DNA of 64,000 nucleotides from Paracoccaceae bacterium (lineage in GTDB: Bacteria; Pseudomonadota; Alphaproteobacteria; Rhodobacterales; Rhodobacteraceae). Under the pieces are notes generated by a model. That model was not told where the DNA came from. It saw nothing but the letters and a program-made list of their open reading frames with translations, and searched no databases. A program made the position numbers and the translations under genes. Shown here piece by piece: positions 47,800 through 55,562 of the stretch (positions are counted from its first letter, which is position 1; each line of letters opens with the position of its first letter). Where the stretch lies: assembly GCA_016124615.1 (NCBI GenBank), contig WGNF01000016.1:1-64000 (forward strand). Direction: 5' to 3'.

Positions 47800-49020
47800 A
47801 TGCCCCTGCGAATCGTCATCATCAACGACGCGAGCACCGCCCGCGGCGGGGCGACCGGGTTGACGCTGCAATCGGCCCGGCTGTTCCGGGCGCGGGGTCA
47901 TGACGTGACGCTGTTCTGCGGCGATGCGGGCGACAACCCGGCCCTGACCGCGGACGGGATCACGGTCGTGGCCGCGGGCGGCGCCCGCCTGCTGGACCAG
48001 TCGCGCGGCAAGGCGGCCAGCGCGGGCCTCTGGAACACGACCGCGCGTGATGCGCTGGCCGACCGGATCGCCCGCACCGACACGCCCGACACCGTCTATC
48101 ACCTGCACGGCTGGGCGCAGATCCTGTCGCCCGCAATCTTCACCGCGCTGCGCCCCGTCGCCCGCCGCACCGTGGTGCATGCGCATGACTTCTTCCTCGC
48201 CTGCCCCAATGGCGTCTTCACCGACTATCGCACCGCGTCACCCTGCCGCCGGGTGCCGCTTGGCCTCGACTGCCTGACGACGAACTGCGACAAGCGCAGC
48301 TATCCGCACAAGCTTTGGCGTGCCGCCCGCAGTGCGGCGCTGCGCCGGGCGTTCGATAAGCGCTTGCCCTGGGGCGCCATCGCGATCATCCATCCCGACA
48401 TGGCGCCGATGCTGGCGCTGGCCGGGCTTGACCCCGATCGCATGGTGACCCTGCGCAACCCGGTGACGGCATGGAGCGAAACGCGCGTTCCGGCCGAGGC
48501 GAACCGGCGCCTGTTCTACATCGGCCGCGTGGAAGAGGATAAGGGCGTCCCCGCCCTGATCGCGGCGGCCGAGGCGGCGGGAATGCCGCTGACGGTGATC
48601 GGCGAGGGGCCGCTGCGCGACAGCCTTTCGCGGGCGCATCCCGGCGTCACCTTCACCGGCTGGAAATCGCGCGACGAAATCGGCCCGCTGGTGCAATCGG
48701 CGCGCGGCGTCGCGATGGCCTCGCGGCATGGCGAGCCGTTCGGGCTGGTCGTGGCCGAGGCGCTGCAAAGCGGCTTGCCGGTGATCCTGCCGCAAAGCTC
48801 GCTACTGTCGCGTGAGGTGACGGAGCGCGGCCTTGGCTTCACCTGCGACATGCGCGCGCCCGAAACCCTGACCGCCGCCATCGCCCGCCTGCGCGACCTG
48901 CCGGATGCCGAGGTTCAGGCGATGAGCCTGCGCGCGCATCGCCCCGAAAACGCGCTCGCCACCTCGCCCGAAGACTGGGCCGCGGCGCTGCTGGCGCTTT
49001 ACGCGCGGCTGCTGGCGTAA
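47800..49020 (+). CDS. Family 4 glycosyltransferase
   Basis: 406-residue GT-B glycosyltransferase. The N-terminal lobe has IVIINDASTARGGATGLTLQSARLFRARGHDV, and a HAHDFFLACPNG motif with several Cys (CRRVPLGLDCLTTNCDK) as seen in EPS GT4 proteins. The C-terminal lobe has FYIGRVEEDKGVPALI, VIGEGPLRDSL and the EX7E box GEPFGLVVAEALQSGLPVI. It is divergent from the pyruvyl transferase gene across 170 bases and forms the right edge of the EPS locus. Its stop overlaps the convergent hydratase gene by 22 bases. Confidence 0.9.
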   Translation: MPLRIVIINDASTARGGATGLTLQSARLFRARGHDVTLFCGDAGDNPALTADGITVVAAGGARLLDQSRGKAASAGLWNTTARDALADRIARTDTPDTVYHLHGWAQILSPAIFTALRPVARRTVVHAHDFFLACPNGVFTDYRTASPCRRVPLGLDCLTTNCDKRSYPHKLWRAARSAALRRAFDKRLPWGAIAIIHPDMAPMLALAGLDPDRMVTLRNPVTAWSETRVPAEANRRLFYIGRVEEDKGVPALIAAAEAAGMPLTVIGEGPLRDSLSRAHPGVTFTGWKSRDEIGPLVQSARGVAMASRHGEPFGLVVAEALQSGLPVILPQSSLLSREVTERGLGFTCDMRAPETLTAAIARLRDLPDAEVQAMSLRAHRPENALATSPEDWAAALLALYARLLA

Positions 49021-49790
49021 TCCGCTTCGGCCTCCATGCACATGCCGCCGCCGGGGCCGGAGACCCAGAACCGGTTGCCCAGACGGCAAATCCGCGCGCT
49101 GGCGGGCAGGCAAAGCGGCGCGATGGCGCGATAGCGGAAGGTTTTCAGCGGCCCCGGCGCCATCAGCATCAACAGTTGCGCCAGCAGCGGGCCGTGGACC
49201 ACGACGCCCGGATAGCCTTCAACCTCGCGGGCGTAGTCGGGATCGTAGTGGATGCGGTGGCCGTTCATCGTCAGCGCCGAATAGCGCATCAGGGTCAGGC
49301 TGTAGAAATCGCGGCTGCGAATCTCTTCGGCGCTGTCGGGCGAGGGCACCGGTTCGGGCGCAGGCGCGCCGGGTTTGTAGTCTTCGCGATAGATCAGGTC
49401 CTGCCATTCGGTCACGCAAAGCTGGCCGTCCTGCCGGATCTCATGGCGCAGGGTGACAAGACCCAGCCGCCCGCTGCGCCCCTCTTTTTCGTCGATCGAC
49501 TCCATCACGCTCTGTCGTTCGGCCGGGCGCCCGGCGTAAAGCGGGGCATGAAACTCCAGCCGCCCACCGCCCCACATCCGCCGGGGCAGCCACAGATCGG
49601 GGATCAGGTTCTGGCCGCCAAGTTTGGGGTGCCCGTCACGGCCCAACCCGGCCTCGGGGTGCACGGTCCAGAAATAGGCGTGGTGGAAGAACGGCGGCAG
49701 CGGCTGCCCCTCTTCCCAGGCATGGCCCAGCGTCACGGCCAGCGCGGTGGCGCGGGCCGGGTCCATCAGGTCTGTGACTGTCTCGCTCAT
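48999..49790 (-). CDS. HTD2-type hotdog hydratase (mesaconyl-C4-CoA/itaconyl-CoA hydratase-like)
   Basis: 263-residue FAS1-like/HTD2 hydratase-dehydratase of the hotdog superfamily. N-terminal features are LGHAWEEGQPLPPFFHHAYF and WLPRRMWGGGRLEF. The C-terminal hotdog has RIHYDPDYAREVEGYPGVVVHGPLLAQLL, the hydratase active-site region with Asp and His. Homologues hydrate C4/C5 enoyl-CoA thioesters such as mesaconyl-C4-CoA. The substrate here is unproven. It overlaps the upstream flavin reductase by 4 bases (ATGA). Confidence 0.83.
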   Translation of the reverse strand: MSETVTDLMDPARATALAVTLGHAWEEGQPLPPFFHHAYFWTVHPEAGLGRDGHPKLGGQNLIPDLWLPRRMWGGGRLEFHAPLYAGRPAERQSVMESIDEKEGRSGRLGLVTLRHEIRQDGQLCVTEWQDLIYREDYKPGAPAPEPVPSPDSAEEIRSRDFYSLTLMRYSALTMNGHRIHYDPDYAREVEGYPGVVVHGPLLAQLLMLMAPGPLKTFRYRAIAPLCLPASARICRLGNRFWVSGPGGGMCMEAEADYASSRA

Positions 49791-50332
49791 CGCCGCTCTC
49801 CTGCCGCGCGTAGTGCTGCCATCAACTCTTCCAGCGCCTTGCTTTGCGCCTCGTGAACCAGCCGCCCCCCGGCATCAAAGGCATGGGCCGCCTCGGGCAC
49901 CAGCACCTCTGGCCCCTGCAACAGATGCGGGCGAAACGCCACCAGCATCAGCCGCAACGCATATTGCGACCGGTCGCCGCCGCCCCGCCCGTCGGCCGCC
50001 GAAATGATCGCCAGCGGCTTGTCGCGAAACGGCCGCCCCTTGGTGCGGCTGATCCAGTCGAGCGCGTTTTTCAGCACACCGGACGGGCCGCGATTGTATT
50101 CCGGCGTCGCGATCACCACCGCATCCGCCGCCACGATGCCGTCAGCCAGCCTCTGGACCGAGGCGGGAATCCCCTCGGCCTGTTCCAGATCGCCATCGTA
50201 AAGCGGCAGGCGCAGATCGGCCTCGTCATAGTCGGCGGGGCCGAACAACCGCCGCGCCTCGGCCAGCAACAGCCGGTTGTAAGACCCCGCGCGCAGGGCG
50301 CCGGGGATGCCGAAAAGGCGGGGAAGGGTCAT
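49787..50332 (-). CDS. NAD(P)H-dependent FMN reductase
   Basis: 181-residue flavodoxin-like quinone/FMN reductase. It has FGIPGALRAGSYNRLLLAEA (phosphate-binding loop), DLRLPLYDGD, VIATPEYNRGPSGVLKNALDWISR (the family signature, PEYN) and KPLAIISAADGRGGGDRSQ. It should reduce FMN or quinones with NAD(P)H, in the cytoplasm. ATG at 50332 starts the conserved part. It is first in a two-gene operon with the hydratase, divergent from the ThDP enzyme gene over 110 bases. Confidence 0.9.
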   Translation of the reverse strand: MTLPRLFGIPGALRAGSYNRLLLAEARRLFGPADYDEADLRLPLYDGDLEQAEGIPASVQRLADGIVAADAVVIATPEYNRGPSGVLKNALDWISRTKGRPFRDKPLAIISAADGRGGGDRSQYALRLMLVAFRPHLLQGPEVLVPEAAHAFDAGGRLVHEAQSKALEELMAALRAAGERR

Positions 50333-50442
50333 CGCACACTCCGTTCGTCGGCCCGACGATAGGGTGCCTTTCGGCGGGCGCAAGACCTTGCCCCCGCTGG
50401 GCGCTTGGCGCAGGGTGGCGCCGCATCGAAACGGAGGGCGAC

Positions 50443-52107
50443 ATGCGGCGGCACGGCGGTAAAATCCTTGCGGATCACCTCGCGATTCAGGGGGTGCGGC
50501 GGGTATTCTCGGTGCCCGGCGAAAGCTTCCTTGCGGCGCTCGACGGGCTTTACGACTCCGGGATCGAGAACATCGTCTGCCGTCAGGAAGGCGGCGCCGC
50601 GATGATGGCCGAGGCTTACGGCAAGATGACCGGGCAACCGGGTGTGCTGTTCGTCACGCGCGGTCCGGGCGTCACCAACGCTTCGGCCGGCATCCATGTC
50701 GCCAAGCAGGATTCGACGCCGATGGTGGTCTTCGTCGGCCAGATCGCGCGCGGCCACCGCGACCGCGAGGCGTTTCAGGAGGTGGACTACCGGGCCGTCT
50801 TCGGCACCCTTGCGAAATGGGTGGCCGAGGTCGACCAGACCGAACGCCTGCCGGAATACATCAGCCGCGCCTTCCACGTCGCCCGCTCGGGTCGTCCCGG
50901 CCCGGTGGTGCTGGCCCTGCCCGAGGATATGCTGAGCGTGCAGGCCGAGGTGGCCGACATCGCCGCCCCCGCGCCGATGCCCGCCGCCGTCAGCCCGGCG
51001 CAGGTCGCGGCCGTCGTGGCGGCGCTGGCCGGGGCCGAACGTCCGCTGGTGGTGGTCGGCGGCTCGCAATGGTCGCCCGAGGCTGGCGCCGATCTGGCGC
51101 GCTTTGCCGAGGGCTTCGGGCTGCCGGTGGCGGTGACCTTCCGCCGACAGGACCGGATGGACAACCGCCATCCGAACTACGTCGGCGATCTGGGCGTGGG
51201 CATGAACCCAAAGCTGGGCCAGCGACTGAAGCAGGCCGACTGCCTTCTGGTGCTGGGTGCGCGGCTGGGCGACATCGCAACGGGCGGCTACGAACTGCTG
51301 GACCCGGCGGGATCGCTGCCGCAAATCCTTCACGTCTACCCCGATCCGGACGAATTGGGCCGGGTGTTCCGCCCCGATCTGGGCATCGCCGTTCCGGCGC
51401 CGCAGATGGTGGCCGAACTCGCGCGGCTGAACCGCCCCGCGACCCCGGCCTGGGCGCGCTGGACCAGCGAGGCGCGGGCCGAGTACGAGGCTTGGCGGCA
51501 ACCGGTGGAAACCCCCGGCGCGGTGAAGATGGAACGGGTGGTGGGCTGGCTGACGGCGAACCTGCCAGACGACGCGATGCTGACCAACGGCGCCGGCAAC
51601 TTCGCCGCGTTCCTGCACCGCTACCACCAGTTCAAAGAGACCGGTACCCAGCTTGCGCCGACCTCGGGCAGCATGGGCTACGGCTTCCCGGCGGCGATTT
51701 CGGCAAAGCTGGAACATCCGGGCCGCGTCGTCGTCTGCATGGCGGGTGACGGCGATTTCCAGATGACGCTGAACGAGTTTTCCACCGCCGTGCAGCATGG
51801 CGCGGCGGTGATCGTGATCGTGGCGAACAACGGCCGCTATGGCACGATCCGGATGCATCAGGAACGCCACTACCCCGGCCGGGTGTCGGGCACCGACCTC
51901 GCCAACCCCGATTTCGCCGCGCTGGCGCGCGCCTATGGCGGGCACGGCGAAACGGTGACGGACGGCGCCGATTTCCCCGCCGCCTTCGCCCGTGCGCAAG
52001 CCTCTGGCAAACCGGCGGTGATCGAGTTGAAGCTGGACCCGGAAATGCTGTCAACCGGCCTGACCCTCAGCCAGACCCGCGCGCTGGGCGAAAAGAGCGG
52101 CGCCTAA
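50443..52107 (+). CDS. Thiamine pyrophosphate-dependent enzyme (acetolactate synthase/benzoylformate decarboxylase-like)
   Basis: 554-residue three-domain ThDP enzyme. The N-terminal Pyr domain has VFSVPGESFLAALDGL and the cofactor-activating Glu in CRQEGGAAMMAEAYGKMTG. The central domain is at about 190-330. The C-terminal PP domain binds Mg-ThDP through AGDGDFQMTLNEFSTA...VANNGRYG (GDG-NN motif). The true acetolactate synthase is usually followed by ilvH, which is absent here, so a decarboxylase or other carboligase is likely. Substrate is unknown. Its stop overlaps the convergent NlpC/P60 gene by 4 bases. Confidence 0.87.
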   Translation: MRRHGGKILADHLAIQGVRRVFSVPGESFLAALDGLYDSGIENIVCRQEGGAAMMAEAYGKMTGQPGVLFVTRGPGVTNASAGIHVAKQDSTPMVVFVGQIARGHRDREAFQEVDYRAVFGTLAKWVAEVDQTERLPEYISRAFHVARSGRPGPVVLALPEDMLSVQAEVADIAAPAPMPAAVSPAQVAAVVAALAGAERPLVVVGGSQWSPEAGADLARFAEGFGLPVAVTFRRQDRMDNRHPNYVGDLGVGMNPKLGQRLKQADCLLVLGARLGDIATGGYELLDPAGSLPQILHVYPDPDELGRVFRPDLGIAVPAPQMVAELARLNRPATPAWARWTSEARAEYEAWRQPVETPGAVKMERVVGWLTANLPDDAMLTNGAGNFAAFLHRYHQFKETGTQLAPTSGSMGYGFPAAISAKLEHPGRVVVCMAGDGDFQMTLNEFSTAVQHGAAVIVIVANNGRYGTIRMHQERHYPGRVSGTDLANPDFAALARAYGGHGETVTDGADFPAAFARAQASGKPAVIELKLDPEMLSTGLTLSQTRALGEKSGA

Positions 52108-52928
52108 AGCCGCTTGCGCGCCAGGACCGGCCCCTCGCCAGCCGCAAGGATGCGGGCGACGGCGGCATCGTAGGGCTCAAGGCTGACGGCCATCGCATTC
52201 GCATTGGCGTGCAGGATGGTGCCCGCGTCTGCCATCAGCGCGACGTGACCCTTCCAGAACACCAGATCGCCCCGCCGCAGTGGCTCGCCGTCCGCCAGCA
52301 CGCGCCCAAGGCGGGCCCGTTGCAGATCAGTGTCGCCGGGGCAGGCGATGCCGCAGGCGTGGCAGGCGGCCTGCACAAGGCCGGAACAGTCGATCCCGCT
52401 GCGCGAATTGCCGCCCCAAAGGTAGGGCGTGCCCAGCAGCTCCGCGGCCACCGCCACGGGGTCGCTGTCGTAGTCGTCCACGGCGCGCAGATGCTGCGCC
52501 GGAACGAACAAACCGCCATCCGTCTCGGCCCAGGGCCCGGTCTCGCCGACGATGGTCAGCAGCGCCCCCAGCGACAGCAACGCCACCTCTCGCAGCTTCA
52601 GGTTTGCGGCCGGGTAAAGGTGGGTGGCGGGGGCCGCGACGCGGTGGGTCGGCGTGGCATCGGGGCCAAGGTCTACCTCGGCCATGTAGCCGACATAACC
52701 ATCCTGCTGGCGTTGCACGAAGGCCCAGCCGTCGCGGCGTTCCAGCACCAGCACCCGCGCGCCCATCAACGCCTGCCGGTCGCGCGCGCGGCCGGGGGCG
52801 GCCAGCACCTCGGCCAGCGGGGCGGTGACGCGGGCCATCTCGCCATCGGTGAAACGGTCCGCCTGCACCATGCCGCGCAGCGAGCTGTGCGCGACACGTC
52901 CGTTTGCCGGGGTCTCGCGCCGGTCCAT
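52104..52928 (-). CDS. NlpC/P60 family peptidoglycan hydrolase with SH3-like domains
   Basis: 274-residue protein, probably a gamma-D-glutamyl-diamino acid endopeptidase or amidase. Residues about 30-160 look like two bacterial SH3-type modules (LVLERRDGWAFVQRQQDGYVGY). The NlpC/P60 domain follows with the catalytic Cys in NSRSGIDCSGLVQAAC, the His in GDLVFWKGHVALMAD, and the third polar position ILHANANAMAV. I see no signal peptide, as in the Rhodobacterales/rhizobial homologues found behind leucyl aminopeptidase. It starts one base after the aminopeptidase stop, so the pair is cotranscribed. Confidence 0.88.
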   Translation of the reverse strand: MDRRETPANGRVAHSSLRGMVQADRFTDGEMARVTAPLAEVLAAPGRARDRQALMGARVLVLERRDGWAFVQRQQDGYVGYMAEVDLGPDATPTHRVAAPATHLYPAANLKLREVALLSLGALLTIVGETGPWAETDGGLFVPAQHLRAVDDYDSDPVAVAAELLGTPYLWGGNSRSGIDCSGLVQAACHACGIACPGDTDLQRARLGRVLADGEPLRRGDLVFWKGHVALMADAGTILHANANAMAVSLEPYDAAVARILAAGEGPVLARKRL

Positions 52929-52929
52929 C

Positions 52930-54312
52930 TTAGAGCCCGAGCATCTGCGGCAACGCCTGCAGCAGCGCGCGGGCGCCCTGCCCGACGCCACCCTTCGGCC
53001 GGGCCGGTGCGTCGGCGGGCATGTGGCCGTAGATGTCGAAATGCATGTACGGCGCGGCATCGACGAACCGCCGCAGGAACAGCGCCGCGGTGATCGAGCC
53101 CGCAAACCCGCCCTGCGGCGCGTTGTCGAGATCAGCAATGCCGGGCTCGATCAGCGGCTCGTAGGGCGTCCAGAACGGCATCCGCCAGACCGGGTCGCGC
53201 ACCAGCGCCCCCGCGCCGGACAGCGCGGCGGCATGGGCATCGGTGTCAGTGTAGAACGGCGCAAGATCGGGGCCCACGGCGACTCGCGCCGCGCCGGTCA
53301 GCGTCGCCATCGACACGATCAGGTCGGGCGCCTCCTCATCGGCCAGCGCCAGCGCGTCGGCCAGCACCAGCCGCCCTTCGGCGTCGGTGTTGTTGATCTC
53401 GACCGTCAGCCCTTTGCGGCTGGTCAGGATGTCGCGCGGGCGCACGGCATTGCCGCTGATCGCGTTTTCCACCGCCGGAACCAGCACCCGCAGCCGCACC
53501 GGCAGGCCCAGCCCCATGATCATCTGCGCCAGCCCCATGACCGTGGCCGCCCCGCCCATGTCCTTTTTCATCAGCAGCATGCCCGACGACGGCTTGATAT
53601 CCAGCCCGCCGGTATCGAAACACACCCCCTTGCCGACCAGCGTCAGCCGCGGGCCGCTGTTGCCCCAGCGCAGGTCCAGCAACCGCGGCGCGCGGGTGGA
53701 AGCGCGGCCGACAGCGTGGATCATCGGCAGGTTGCGGGCCAGCAGGTCGTCGCCCCGGATCGCCTCGGCCTGCGCGCCAAAGCGTTGCGCCAGCGCCATG
53801 AACGCGGCCTCCAGCTCGTCCGGCCCCATGTCAGAGGCGGGGGTGTTGATCAGGTCGCGGGTCAGCGCCTCGCCCGCCGCGATCGCCTCCAGCCGGGCGG
53901 CATCCACCCCGTCGGGGGCCTTCAGCATCGCCAGCGCCGCCTTTCCGGCGTGGTAGCGGTCGAACCGGTACTGCGCCAGCAGCCAGCCCAGCGCGGCCTC
54001 ATCCGCATCGGCCGGGTCAAGCGGGCCCGCGATGTGCCACACCCCGGCGGGCAGCACCGTGGCAGCCTTGGCGATCTGGAACCGGTTCCGCGCCCGCGCC
54101 GCCGCATCCCCCAGCCCGATTGCCGCGCCCGCAAGCGCCCCGGCCGCACCGGGCAGCAGCGCCACCTCGCCCGCACCTGCCGCGAACCCGGTCGCCGCAA
54201 GCCAGCCCGCCGCGGCTGGATCCAGCGTGGCGCGCCAGTCGGTCAGCCGCTCTTTCGGAACGACATGAAGCGGCAGGGCGGCGGCATCGGCGGGTGCGAA
54301 GGTCAGGGGCAT
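52930..54312 (-). CDS. Leucyl aminopeptidase family protein (M17)
   Basis: 460-residue M17 dinuclear zinc aminopeptidase. The C-terminal catalytic domain has VGKGVCFDTGGLDIKPSSGM (metal-binding Lys and Asp and the second Lys), MKKDMGGAA, and the signature NNTDAEGRLVLADALAL with the Asp/Glu ligands and the bicarbonate Arg. The N-terminal domain is shorter than in E. coli PepA. It trims N-terminal residues from peptides in the cytoplasm. ATG 54312 matches the usual MPLTFAPAD-type start. Operon with the NlpC/P60 gene suggests joint handling of cell-wall or short peptides. Confidence 0.92.
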   Translation of the reverse strand: MPLTFAPADAAALPLHVVPKERLTDWRATLDPAAAGWLAATGFAAGAGEVALLPGAAGALAGAAIGLGDAAARARNRFQIAKAATVLPAGVWHIAGPLDPADADEAALGWLLAQYRFDRYHAGKAALAMLKAPDGVDAARLEAIAAGEALTRDLINTPASDMGPDELEAAFMALAQRFGAQAEAIRGDDLLARNLPMIHAVGRASTRAPRLLDLRWGNSGPRLTLVGKGVCFDTGGLDIKPSSGMLLMKKDMGGAATVMGLAQMIMGLGLPVRLRVLVPAVENAISGNAVRPRDILTSRKGLTVEINNTDAEGRLVLADALALADEEAPDLIVSMATLTGAARVAVGPDLAPFYTDTDAHAAALSGAGALVRDPVWRMPFWTPYEPLIEPGIADLDNAPQGGFAGSITAALFLRRFVDAAPYMHFDIYGHMPADAPARPKGGVGQGARALLQALPQMLGL

Positions 54313-54375
54313 GGCGGGCTTCCGGCTGTGGGTCGTCCCCAGCCTAGCCGTTCGCCGCACACCCGCAAGACCGGA

Positions 54376-54741
54376 TCAGCAGCGCCCGCCGACACGATCC
54401 CATTCGCTCGCCAGCGCCCGTTCAGCCAGCCGCAACAGCCGCGCCCAGGTCGCCGCGATCGCCGTCGCCTCGCCCACCGCGACACAGTCGGCCACCGCCA
54501 CCGCCGCCTGCGACAGCCCGATCATGCCGACATGATCGGCCAGCCGCCGAAAGCTGCGCAGCCCGCGCGCGAAGGCGTCAAACGCCCCCTCGGCCGCGTA
54601 GGCCACCAGCGACGACATCACCAGCGCCATTTCCCCGGTGGCGCGGGCCACGAGGCTTTCGGCCCCCGCCGCCCCGAATTCCGCATAAAGCGCCGCCATC
54701 CGCGCCGGATCGAGGCTGATCGCCTCGACCGGGCGGAGCAT
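54376..54741 (-). CDS. Conserved small helical protein of unknown function
   Basis: 121-residue, almost entirely helical, Ala-rich protein (LDPARMAALYAEFGAAGAESLVARATGEMALVMSSL is spread over its first 50 residues). A second half ends LLRLAERALASEWDRVGGRC. I do not recognise a named family; the pattern has some likeness to an Hpt-like four-helix bundle, but I see no clear phospho-His site. The start at 54741 is uncertain since no strong ribosome site precedes it. It is divergent from the carbonic anhydrase gene over 160 bases. Confidence 0.6.
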   Translation of the reverse strand: MLRPVEAISLDPARMAALYAEFGAAGAESLVARATGEMALVMSSLVAYAAEGAFDAFARGLRSFRRLADHVGMIGLSQAAVAVADCVAVGEATAIAATWARLLRLAERALASEWDRVGGRC

Positions 54742-54901
54742 CGTTACCCCACACACGTCGCACCCTCCATGAACCCCGTCACCCGTTGTCACCGTGGCGA
54801 AGCGCGCTGAAGATTTCGTTGCGTTGCAGCGAAAAATGCCTCGAACTTGGTTCAAAACGGTCCTAGACAGGCCTGACGCCCCCCGGAAGGACACAACCAC
54901 G

Positions 54902-55552
54902 ATGCCCCAGGCCCGGCCGCTTCCCGCCTACCTCGTCCAGCGCTACCACGGCTGGAAAGCCACCACCTTTGCCCAGAACAAGGGCTGGTACCGCCGTCTG
55001 GCGACCGAGGGGCAACGCCCCCGCGCGATGGTGATCTCCTGCTGCGACAGCCGGGTTCACGTCACCTCGATCTTCGGCGCGGACGAGGGTGAGTTCTTCA
55101 TCCACCGCAACATCGCCAATCTGGTGCCGCCCTCGAACCCCGATGGCGAGTATCACGGCACCTCGGCCGCGGTCGAATTCGCCGTGACCGCGCTGAAAGT
55201 GGCGCATCTGATCGTGCTGGGCCATTCCAACTGCGGCGGCGTCAACGGCTGCTATGCGATGTGTTCCGGCAAGGCGCCCGAGCTGGAGGAAAAGTCGAGC
55301 TTCGTCGGCCGCTGGATGGACATGCTGCGCCCCGGCTACGACCGGGTGAAAGACCTGCCCGAAGAACGCGACCGCCTGCTGGCGCTGGAAAAGCAGGCGG
55401 TGCTGATCTCGCTGGAAAACCTGATGACCTTCCCGTTCGTCCGCGAGGCGGTCGAATCCGAAAACCTGACGCTGCACGGGCTCTGGACCGAACTCGGCGA
55501 GGGCGGGCTGGAACAATACGACGCCACCATCAACGCGTTCGTGCCGGTCTAA
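54902..55552 (+). CDS. Beta-carbonic anhydrase
   Basis: Interconverts CO2 and bicarbonate. The 216-residue protein carries the zinc ligands and catalytic dyad of the beta class: SCCDSRVHV (Cys, Asp, Arg), and GHSNCGGVNG (His and second Cys). The FFIHRNIANLVPP segment is also typical. The ATG at 54902 lies after GGAAGGA; a longer open frame upstream is unconserved. It stands alone between divergent and convergent neighbours. It probably supplies bicarbonate for carboxylations. Confidence 0.95.
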   Translation: MPQARPLPAYLVQRYHGWKATTFAQNKGWYRRLATEGQRPRAMVISCCDSRVHVTSIFGADEGEFFIHRNIANLVPPSNPDGEYHGTSAAVEFAVTALKVAHLIVLGHSNCGGVNGCYAMCSGKAPELEEKSSFVGRWMDMLRPGYDRVKDLPEERDRLLALEKQAVLISLENLMTFPFVREAVESENLTLHGLWTELGEGGLEQYDATINAFVPV

Positions 55553-55562
55553 GCTGCCGCCC

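Noticed and set aside
50443-52107. ThDP enzyme as the biosynthetic acetolactate synthase (ilvB)
   Set aside because: No small-subunit gene beside it and weak likeness outside the general ThDP motifs, so a specific name is not justified.
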